Shown here piece after piece: positions 10,789-19,178 of a stretch of 64,000 nucleotides of DNA. The notes beneath the pieces were generated by a model. It was given only the letters and a program-made list of their open reading frames with translations, had not been told where the DNA came from and searched no databases. Source of the stretch: Beta vulgaris subsp. vulgaris (lineage: Eukaryota > Streptophyta > Magnoliopsida > Caryophyllales > Amaranthaceae); contig NC_079209.1 in the NCBI RefSeq assembly GCF_026745355.1, positions 11,194,535 through 11,258,534 of the forward strand. Reading direction: 5' to 3'. How positions within the stretch are numbered: the stretch's first letter is position 1; the number at the start of each line of letters is the position of its first letter. A program made the translations under genes and the position numbers.

Positions 10789-11148
10789 TGACCAACGCAC
10801 CTGCAGTGTTCATGGATTTGATGCGTAGGATTTTCAGGCCATACTCGGATAAATATGTGGTTGTGTTTATAGATGATATTTTGATATATTCAAAGGATAG
10901 GAGCTGTCATGAGCTGCATTTGAGGGAAGTTTTGTCCACCCTAAGAGAGCATAAATTGTATGCCAAGCTCTCTAAGTGTGAGTTTTGGTTGGATGAGGTT
11001 GCATTTTTAGGACATGTTATCTCAAAGGAAGGAGTTTCGGTGTATCCTACTAAGATTCAAGCGGTGCGCGAATGGCGTACATCGAAGACAATGTCTGATA
11101 TAAGGAGTTTTCTTGGGTTAGCTAGTTACTATCTAAGATTTGTAAGGG
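10789..11148 (+). pseudogene. gypsy reverse transcriptase fragment (palm and thumb)
   Basis: The open frame reads [16 protein letters not shown], then [14 protein letters not shown] with the catalytic FIDD, then [19 protein letters not shown] and [15 protein letters not shown], the classic Ty3/gypsy order. The N-terminal third of RT is absent because the frame enters directly from LTR sequence at 10788. At 11149 the frame is cut by a solo LTR and resumes at 13664. This enzyme normally makes cDNA of the element in virus-like particles; this copy is not functional. Confidence 0.92.
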
Positions 11149-11153
11149 ATTTC

Positions 11154-11305
11154 TGTAATAGCCCTATTTTTAAGAACGTTTATTTAGAAGCTAAATATAA
11201 TTATTAAGTTAATTATATTTCGAAAATTCTTATTTTATTTGAGTTGTGAATATGATTTATATTTGTCGTGTTGTAATATATTTATTTGTTTAATTACATG
11301 AGATG

Positions 11306-11364
<59 letters not shown>

Positions 11365-11428
11365 TATTATTATTATTATTATTATCATTACTATTATTAT
11401 TATTATTATTATTATATTATTATTATTA

Positions 11429-11489
<61 letters not shown>

Positions 11490-13658
11490 GTCATTATTAT
11501 ATTTTAGGTTTGTGTAATTAGTTGAGCGATGTTTTGCAAATTAGAAAACCAAGCTCGGATCCTTGCATCTTTCTTTGTCGGTTTACAAACCAAACCCAAT
11601 ATCCCCATCCCTTTTGTTAATGAAAGAAATAAATTCCTTAAACCCCCTCTCTCTCTCTCTCTCGTGTCTTTTAATCACCCAAAACCCCAAAATCTTCACC
11701 CCAAACCCGTGAAACACAAAACCCTCACCTCCTCCCCATCTCCCTCGCTCACCCGCATCTCCCAACCACTGCTGCTCCGTCATCCATGCTCGCCGGAGTT
11801 CCCCCACCCTTTTGCTATCGCTGCTTCTAGGTTGCTGGCGCTGCTGCTATGTCCTTATTCGCGTTCTCCTCTGTTCATGTCCTGCTGCCGCGGTGCTGCT
11901 CGCGTGCCACCGCGGTGCTGGTGTTGTTGCTTGCGGTTGGTCGGTGCTGCTGTTGTTGCTTGCGGTTGGTCGGTGCTATTACTGTAAGCATTTCTAAGTC
12001 TCTCCTTTCGTTGCTGCTGTTAATGTTCTGCTTCCCTTTCCCTTATTGAGTCTTTGGTGGTGCTGCCACCTATAGTGGTGGCGGTGTGTCTGTGGTTGGC
12101 GAAGTACGTGAGCCTCTTGTATTTTAATTGTTATAGTTAGGTTGATGTTGCTTTATTGTTGGGTTTTCGTTGTTTTGTTGTTATTACTGGGTATCGGATT
12201 CAAAGGATTCGTACACCATTCAAGTCAACATAAGGGCATTCCCTTGAAAACAAAAAAAAAGAATCTATTCGAGGGAGAAATGGGAGATATTTTGTTTTAC
12301 CACAGAGAATTATTTGATTCTTTTCTTTCAAAGAATTTCTGTGATAGTGTTGTTATTGTTCGTTGGTGTTGGGGTGGTGATGTTGTGGTGGTTATTGTTA
12401 AGTTGTTGTTGGTAGTTTTGTTCTTGAATTGTTGGTGCCGTTGTTATGTTGTTGGGGTAGTTATTGTTGTTGTTGCTCTGTTGTTTGTTGTTGTTATTGG
12501 GCTGTCGTTGTTCGTTATTGTTGTTATTGTTGCGATGTTGTTATTGGTGTTGTAGTTGTGGTGGCTGCTATGGAGTTGTGATGGTGGAGTTGTTATATTG
12601 TTGTTGTTGTTAGAATTATTAGAGTCTAATTAGTTTCTTTAAGGAGAAGAATAATGAAGGGATTTTGCCCAGCTTATTATGGGTGAGTTAGTATATGTTG
12701 TTAGGATTATTCATGAGTTTGGTTTGAGAATGATTACAGATCATAGTTGTAAAGGAGCTCTAAATTGGGATTAGTTATGATAATCATTTCTAGTTTAGAT
12801 TAGTTTAAGTTTGGTTATTGGTTATTGTTATAATTGTGAGGTGATTCTTGGAGGATAATTTTGGGAGTTAAGCATCATTCGGGATTATGAAGGAAGTTGT
12901 GTTATTGGAATTGGAATGTGTTCAGGTAACTTTTATATTCAGTAAAATAATTTACTCATGCCCTTCCGTGTAGATATATCTTTTTGATATTTAAGTTCGT
13001 ACTATGGCCATAGTTATGAATGTGATGATGAAATATCATTGATTGATATGAATATGCAGCTATTTTGCTGGCTTAGTTTTGAACTAAAAATAGAAAATGG
13101 GCAAGGTATGGATGGAGGACGGTTACTCTTTGACCTGAAACGGTCGACTACGCTCCATAACGAACCTTGGGGGTAGTATTGCTGGCTCCATAACGAACCT
13201 TGGAGGTAGCGTTTGTCCTTTGTCCAAAGCATGTACTTGCCACTGATTTGTTTAAGAGAGTGAGCTATGCCAGCGTTGTAACGAGATGAAAATGATTTGA
13301 GAAATAAAATGTTTATAACGGGCTGAAGTAAAGGTTATGAGTTTTCCACTCATTTTGGAATTTTGTTTGTTTTGTATTTTCTCCATGAATTCGCAGATTT
13401 GGTGTTGTGAGCTCGGAAGGGAAGTGAAGCGAGATTATGATGTTGTCGTAGATTATGGATTAAGTTTGTATTTTATAATTAGATAGTTGATTCGATAATA
13501 GTTATCGATATTTCATTGTATATAATATTTGGGAATTTTAGTTCAATTATTGGTGTATTTAAGATTATTTTTCCGCTGCGAAGTAATTTACTTAAGAGCT
13601 CATTCTAGGTTGTAGATGAGTGTGTTTTATTAGCAGCTCGGAAGACTGGGCTGTTATA
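11154..13658 (+). mobile_element. 2.5-kb solo LTR inserted in the gypsy RT (family ending TG...TA)
   Basis: It starts TGTAATAGCCC and ends GGGCTGTTATA. The perfect 5-bp duplication ATTTC flanks it (11149-11153 and 13659-13663), and RT coding sense continues on both sides. There is no internal coding region. The left part is an (ATT)n array, the middle is GTT-rich, and the right part contains ACGGGCTGAAGTAAAG and GCAGCTCGGAAG, both also found in the opposite-strand solo LTR at 60141-62424. The short frames inside are not genes. Confidence 0.85.
11303..11500. repeat. (ATT)n microsatellite
   Basis: Nearly 200 bp of ATT trinucleotides with scattered interruptions, inside the solo LTR. It produces artefactual poly-Ile and poly-Tyr frames. 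Confidence 0.95.
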
Positions 13659-13663
13659 ATTTC

Positions 13664-14400
13664 TCAAAGATATCGAAACCAATGACTAGCCTGATGAAGA
13701 AAGAATGTAAGTTTGTTTGGACTCTAGAGTGTGAGGAAGCTTTTTCGGCGTTGAAGGAAAGGTTGACTACAACACCTGTTTTGGCTCTACCTAATGAAAG
13801 CTAGCAGTATGATGTTTATAGTGATGCTTCAAAATTTGGGTTAGGGTGATGCAGAACCGAAAGGTCATCGCTTATGCTTCTAGGTAGTTAAAACCATATG
13901 AGGTTAATTATCCAACCCATGATCTCGAATTAGCTGCAATAGTGTTTGCTTTGAAGATATGGTGACACTACTTGTATGGGGCAACGTGTAAGTTGTACAC
14001 GGATCATAAGAGCCTAATGTATATTTTCACTCAGAATGAGTTGAACATGAGGCAGATGAGGTGGTTGGAATTGATCAAGGATTATGACCTGGAGATACAG
14101 TATCATTAAGGGAAAGCTAATGTTGTTGCTAATACATTGAGTCGAAAGTCGAGTCATTCAGTTAATGCAATGGTGCTGCCAAGTCAGTTATGTGTCAAAT
14201 TTCAGAAAATGTCATTGGAGGCACTAGAAGAAGGCGGTGTTGAACAATTATTGGGTTCTTTGTCGATTCAACCCTCAATCTATGATGAGATTAGGGAGGG
14301 TCAATCAAAGGATGTAAAGTTCAAAAAGATTCGAGAGAAGATCCAGGATGGTCAGGTGTCGGATTTCCAGATAGCCGTATAGAAGTATTCGGTTCAAGGG
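13664..14400 (+). pseudogene. gypsy RT end and RNase H, broken
   Basis: The RT/RNase H connection resumes with ISKPMTSLMKKECKFVWT, then VYSDASKFGLG (first RNase H acidic residue), NYPTHDLELAAIVFALKIW (second) and [10 protein letters not shown] (third), then the connector ending NTLSRKSSHSVNAM. Several in-frame TAG and TGA codons and one frameshift near 13846 interrupt it. The last 80 codons (14137-14382) are open. RNase H would remove the RNA template during cDNA synthesis. Confidence 0.85.
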
Positions 14401-15300
14401 AGGTGGTGTATCCAAGTAATAGAGAAGAGTTGAAGCAGAAATTAATGGAAGAAGCTCATAGCTCACCTTATTTAGTACACCCAGGTGGTGATAAGTTGTA
14501 TAAGGATATGAAGCAAACGTTCTAGTGGCCAAACATGAAGCGAGAGGTAGAAGAGTTCGTGGCTAAGTGTCTCACATGCCAAAAGGTCAAGATTGAGCAC
14601 AAGAGGCAGCAAGGGAAGGTTCAGCCTCTAGATATTCCGAGTTGGAGATGGGATTCTATATCAATGGATTTTGTGTCTACATTACCAAGAACTAAGGCTG
14701 GAAATGATACAATTTGGGTTATGGTAGATCGTTTAACTAAATCTGCAACTTTCATACCTAGAAGAATACTTGGTCGATGGATCAATTGGCTAAAGCATAT
14801 GTGAAGTGGGTGGTGAAATATCATGGTGTGCCTAAGGACATTGTTTCCGATCATGATTCACAATTCTTATCCAACTTTTTCCAGAGTTTGCAGAAGGCTT
14901 TGGGTACTAATTTGTTAATGAGTACAACTTTTCATCCGGGTACAGATGGGCAAACAGAACAAACAATTCAGACTTTAGAAGATATGTTGTGATCTTGTGT
15001 TATGGAGTGTCAGGGTTTGTGGGAAGATTTCTTGGATTTGATAGAATTTTCCTACAACAACAGTCATCATGCAAGTATTGCTATGGCTCTGTTTGAGGCT
15101 TTATATGGTCGGAAGTGTAGAAGTCCAGTTTGCTGGAATGATATTAGTGAAATGTGGTGCTTGGACCGAGTTCCTCGAAGAGACGGTGAAGCAGGTGAAG
15201 TGATTCAAGAAAAGATCAAGCAGCTCAAGATCGGCAGAAGAGTTATGCTGATTGAAGCAAGAGATGAAGAGTTTCAGGTTGGGAGAAGGTATTGTTGAAA
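14401..15300 (+). pseudogene. gypsy integrase, broken into three frames
   Basis: The zinc-binding part is visible as HPGGDKLYKDMK...CLTCQKVK across a stop at about 14523. The core follows: DSISMDFVSTLP (first Asp region), GVPKDIVSDHDSQFLSNFF (second Asp), and DGQTEQTIQTLEDML (catalytic Glu). NNSHHASIAMALFEALYGRKC is the conserved end. Frames change at about 14770-14800, and a TGA near 14990 replaces the codon usually encoding Arg. Integrase would join element cDNA to host DNA. Not functional. Confidence 0.88.
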
Positions 15301-15397
15301 ATATCTCCAATGAAAGGGGTGATGCGATTTGGGAAGAAGGAAAGTTAAGCCCAAAGTATATCGGGCCAATGAGGTGAAAGAAGATCGGAAAAGTGGC

Positions 15398-15727
15398 ATA
15401 TAAGTGGATTTGCCAAATGATTTAAGTCGAGTCCATGATGTTTTCCATATATCTCAATTAAGAAAGTATATTCCCGATGTGTCTCATGTGCTGCAACCTG
15501 AGACCATTGAATTAGATGATAGTTTGACTTACGAGGAAAGACCTGTAAGAATCCTTGATTGTAAAGTTAGAAGTACTCGGACTAAGGATGTAAGGTTAGT
15601 CAAAGTATCATGGTCAAACCATCAGACCGAGGAAGTAACATGGGAAGCGGAAGCGGACATGCACAAGAAATATTCGGCGTTGTTTTTCGAGGTTAGTTTC
15701 GAGTTACGGGGTCGTAACTCCTTTTAA
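15398..15727 (+). pseudogene. gypsy integrase C-terminus with chromodomain-like tail
   Basis: It reads VHDVFHISQLRKYIPD, the usual end of the chromovirus integrase, then ERPVRILDCKVRSTRTKDV and LVKVSWSNHQTEEVTWEAE...YSALF, the pattern of the C-terminal chromodomain found in Tekay/CRM/Reina chromoviruses. The domain would guide integration toward particular chromatin. The frame is intact over 107 codons and stops at 15725-15727. Confidence 0.87.
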
Positions 15728-15873
15728 GGGGGGTAGAATGTGATAGAGTTTCGCGCTTTTACTATTGTTATTGCATTATAGCATATTTTTGAGTCATTAT
15801 ATGCATTTTAGACATGAGCATCCGTTTTTGGAAAGCGGTTACGACTTTTTGTCTTAAGTTTTGAGGTCGAAAC

Positions 15874-15893
15874 TTCTTTTAAGGGGGGTAGAC
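15874..15893 (+). promoter_or_regulatory. gypsy polypurine tract
   Basis: TTTTAAGGGGGGTAGAC lies immediately before the 3' LTR at 15894, as expected for the plus-strand primer. A near-identical tract, TTTTAAGGGGGGTAGAAT, occurs about 155 bp upstream, just after the last codon. Confidence 0.85.
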
Positions 15894-17457
15894 TGTAATA
15901 CCCCATATTTTCAAGTATTTATTTAGTAACTAAAATACTTATTTTTTAAAATAAATATTTTAAGCAAAGGGTATTTTTTTTTATAATTTCACTGGTTTTA
16001 AATTATTTTGGCTGGAATATGGCGCCAACTTGGATTTGTCAAACTGATATTAAATAAGTCTTTTGTTTTTTAAAAAAAAAGAAAAAGAAAAACATTTAAT
16101 ATTTGAAACCAGAAAAAAAAGTTTAGGCCATATGGCCGGCCACCTTGAATTGGGGGGGGGGGGGGGAGGTTTTCTAGTTTTATATTTCTTATTCAAGTTC
16201 TAATTTTATTTAGTTTAAGAAAAGAAAAGAATTTTCCATTTTTAATTTCTTACTCAAAAAAATATTATGATCATGATAGGTTATTCATGTTTAAACTCAT
16301 GATTATGTTCATGTGATTAGTTTCTTATTAGATTTTTATTATTGGTTTGTTAGGAGATCGTTCAAGATTAAGACTAAGTGGAGATACTAGTATACTTTTT
16401 GTGCAAAATCAAGGTACGTAATGTAGCTAGATCTTTTGAAATATGGTTTTATGTGATAAAGTTGTTTATTGATTTATTGGTTGGAATGGTTTAGAAATTT
16501 GGTTTAAAATTGTCACAGTATTTTATTATTCACTATTGGTAGTGAAAAGAAGGAATGATTTTATCAATCATTTTTATAAATAGAAGTTTTGTTATTCTTT
16601 TTGGAAAATTAAATTATTTTACAAGGAAAGGTTGATTGATTTTTATCAACTTTGAATGTTCAAACAGTTGTTGATGAGTAAAGGAGGTTTATTCATGACT
16701 TACAAGTCATATTATTATTATTTTCGCTTGATTAATATCAAGATCTTCAAAGTCCACTTGTTGGCAATTATAGTTACCCCTTGATATAGCTCCGTGATGA
16801 GATGACTAGCTTGGGGGGTGTGCACACTTAGCAAAATAGATGGGGGAGATAAGAAGAGGAATTGTTTTCAGGATTATTCTTAATCCAAGTTGTTTGGAAA
16901 GAGTTTGTTCTTAAAAAGTTATTCCTAAATTACTATTCAAGTGTTTGGAAAGAGATTGTTCTTAAAATATTATTCTAGAATTATTATTAAGTGTTTGAAA
17001 ATAGTTTATTCTTAAAGAGTTATTCTTGAATTATTGATGATAGAGTTTTCGAAATGAAAAATTATTACGAACTAAAAAATGTGTTACTTATCTAGTACAT
17101 TTAGTACTCAGTTTTATATTGATGCGTATTTTCTTTTTTCTATTTGGTTTTGCCTTGTTTACCTTTTTGGTAAGCAGATTTGCAGGTGAATTTTGGATGT
17201 GCATGGGAGCATACTAGGAAGGGGATCTTCACCTAGATTAGAGTGTTTCATTTATTTTGAGTATTGAGACAATATTTACTTTTATTAATAAAGAAGTATT
17301 ATTATTTTTGGTTAAAGTCTTCCGTTGCAAGTTATTTTGTTAGTTAGTAGTTGGTTGCCGAAAGCGTGTTACTCACGTGGCGGTAATACTCCTAAATTAC
17401 TCAAATATTATTTACTAAATAATTTATTTAGAAAACGAGTAATTTGGGGGTGTTACA
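15894..17457 (+). repeat. 3' LTR of the gypsy element
   Basis: A 1564-bp LTR starts TGTAATACCCC and ends GGGTGTTACA, with TATAT duplicated outside. It holds a poly-G run near 16155 and a 50-bp tandem repeat at 16892-17040. Confidence 0.88.
16892..17040. repeat. 50/51-bp tandem repeat, three copies
   Basis: GTTTGGAAAGAGTTTGTTC-type units start at 16892, 16943 and 16993 and diverge slightly from one another. They are inside the gypsy 3' LTR. The 5' LTR lost this part. Confidence 0.85.
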
Positions 17458-17462
17458 TATAT

Positions 17463-18225
17463 CCTTTGTGACATCCATCTCCACAAGTGTTTGAGCATAA
17501 GACACCCTTTAGTTGTGCACTCATCTGCATAGATGAGTGCACCCAATACACTCCCAATTCTACTTAAAGAATTATCACTCCAGCAATTAAGGGGGAGATT
17601 TGAAAGTTTCACCCAAATAGGAACCACCTTAAGGATTTCCTTGTCAAAATCAAATTTAGATGTCCATTGCTTGACAATCATAGGTTTTCCATAAATCAAA
17701 TGAGGTTTAAAGTAAAGAACTGAGTCCATATCTTCTCTACAATTCATTTGTATAACAAAATAGCCTTCGTCATGCTTAAATAGTGTAGGAGCATTCAAAA
17801 GACCCCACTAAGCTTTAATATAAGCGTTCATAGCAGTAATGGTAGGGTTTTGACCTACTACATACATTATAATCACATTTTCCCATTTTTCATTCATTTT
17901 TTCAATCGCATTTTTATCCAATTTAGTAGTCATAGAACCATCAACAATGGTAGGAGCATATAACATTAACCCCATACTTTTATTTGACATTCGATTCTGT
18001 CCTGTGAAGCCTTGCCATCTTTTTTGAGCTTCATCTACATGTTTTGAGCTACCTGGAGTATCAATCAATGGTGATTTCTCAGGACGAGCCTCCTTTGTTA
18101 CTGTTCCATTGCCTTGTTGCCAGACCTTCTCGATTCTCTCCTCTTAATACGGATATAGGACCAGTAGATGACCCTGGTTCCGGTGAGCTAGTTACCGGAG
18201 CAACCGTCTTCTTTTTCAGACCCAT
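17463..18225 (-). pseudogene. LINE ORF1, N-terminal part (DUF4283-type)
   Basis: The start codon is at 18225 and the first residues are basic. After a frameshift the frame at 18068-17808 reads QKRWQGFTGQNRMSNKSMG, and 17798-17424 reads GYFVIQMNCREDMDSVL, PHLIYGKPMIVKQW and VPIWVKLSNLPLNCWS. This is the usual DUF4283 series of plant LINE ORF1 and leads into the CCHC half at 9280-9812. The break between the halves is exactly the gypsy insertion. RNA-binding role by family. Confidence 0.85.
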
Positions 18226-18429
18226 AGCACCAAGCCGGTGCACGATAGCAGTCACTCCTAAATGTGCGCCACTAGAGTGTTTTTTGTGTTTGTTTTTAAG
18301 TTTGTCGAATTTAACTCTTCTTGGAATATATTCAAAGGGAAGAGAAAATTTTAGTTTGATGCATATTAGTTATTTGGTTTACTTGCATAGTTTAGTGGAT
18401 TCTTTGAATTTTATATATAAGGTCCTATT

Positions 18430-18777
18430 TTTTAGTATTAGCACAGGGCCTCCATATTCTTCGGGCCGGCATTGCATGATATGTTCAATTGGGTATGATG
18501 ATGTTGAAGATGTATCACATGAAGTCAAGGGATAGAAAGCGTGCAACAATGAGGATGAGGCATGACATGAAGGAAAGGAAAAAGCATGTATTTGACCGCA
18601 GGTGGGTTGTACATGACCCTGATCGTTGTGGTTGCAGGTTTTTCCTTGCGAAAATATGGAGTTGGTACCCAGTCGTGGGATTTGTTGCCTAAGGGTGTCT
18701 TTGCAGGTTTCCTTCTTACTTCTTGCTCAATTTTTCCTAGGTTAATTCGCCCGACTTATGTATGTGACCTGATATAA
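18430..18777 (+). other. Unrecognised coding-like fragment
   Basis: Two overlapping plus frames (18489-18692 and 18586-18777) have more even base composition than their surroundings. One is strongly basic near its start; the other has a hydrophobic stretch GGLYMTLIVVVAG followed by a basic segment, as in a membrane-protein tail. I recognise no family. It may be a captured or decayed gene piece between the LINE and the next element. Confidence 0.25.
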
Positions 18778-18980
18778 ATATACTTTTTGTCATTTTAGTA
18801 TTGTATGCCATAAGCGAGATCTATATTCATATAATAAGATAGAAATGGATCTAGAACGACTTCAAACAAGAAATTGCCGATTCTAAAGATATTATTGAAT
18901 TGTCTCCTTGTATCATCTCCTATTAAAAGTTCTACAATGCTATGGTTTTCTACCTATTCATGGATTTCTACGTAAATCTT

Positions 18981-19178
18981 GTGTGTACTACTGTATTAAA
19001 AGGCAAAGGCAACACACGAAAATCGTTGCAATAGGCCCAAAAGTCGTTGCAGTAGACCTATTGCAACGGTTGAACCGTCGCATTTGGAGGAGTTGCAATA
19101 GGCCTAGTGCAACGACTTTTGGGCCTATTGCAACGGTTTTCGTGTGTTGCCTTTGCCTTTTAATCTAGTAGTACACAC
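18981..19178. repeat. Long near-perfect foldback (about 88-bp arms)
   Basis: 18981-19068 and the reverse complement of 19091-19178 agree at all but about five positions, with a loop of about 20 bp. Both arms start GTGTGTACTACT (or CGTGTGTACTACT), run through AAAAGGCAAAGGCAACACAC and end in GTTGCAATAGG-type repeats. A transcript through it would form a long hairpin. Confidence 0.9.

Larger units (their letters stand above)
9813..17457 (+). mobile_element. Ty3/gypsy chromovirus-type LTR retrotransposon, internally deleted
   Basis: Both ends carry related LTRs starting TGTAATACCCC; the right one ends GGGTGTTACA at 17457. The element is flanked by the perfect 5-bp duplication TATAT (9808-9812 and 17458-17462). 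Order of the surviving parts is truncated 5' LTR, RT, RNase H, integrase, C-terminal chromodomain-like end, polypurine tract, 3' LTR. Gag, protease, the primer site and the RT N-terminus are missing because a deletion joins the LTR directly to RT at 10788. The chromodomain points to the chromovirus group, possibly Tekay/Del. Confidence 0.9.
5485..18297 (-). mobile_element. L1-type LINE, near full length, split by two nested insertions
   Basis: The 3' end is the T-run at 5485-5494 (poly-A on the minus strand) and the 5' end is at about 18297. AAGTTTGTTGA at 5474-5484 and AAGTTTGTCGA at 18298-18308 form an 11-bp target duplication with one mismatch. Without the gypsy element and the Cassandra LTR the LINE is about 4.9 kb. 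It carries ORF1 (DUF4283 region plus CCHC) and ORF2 (endonuclease, reverse transcriptase, zf-RVT) without a C-terminal RNase H domain. Many stops show it is long dead. Confidence 0.85.

Noticed and set aside
11303..11521. Poly-Ile / poly-Tyr open frame
   Set aside because: Translation of the ATT microsatellite inside a solo LTR.
11529..12555. Several overlapping plus frames of 60-152 codons
   Set aside because: They lie in a solo LTR, have GTT and CT simple-sequence bias, overlap in different frames and show no domain.
18044..18535. 163-codon plus frame
   Set aside because: It runs antisense through the LINE ORF1 start and then into unrelated flanking DNA, with no domain.
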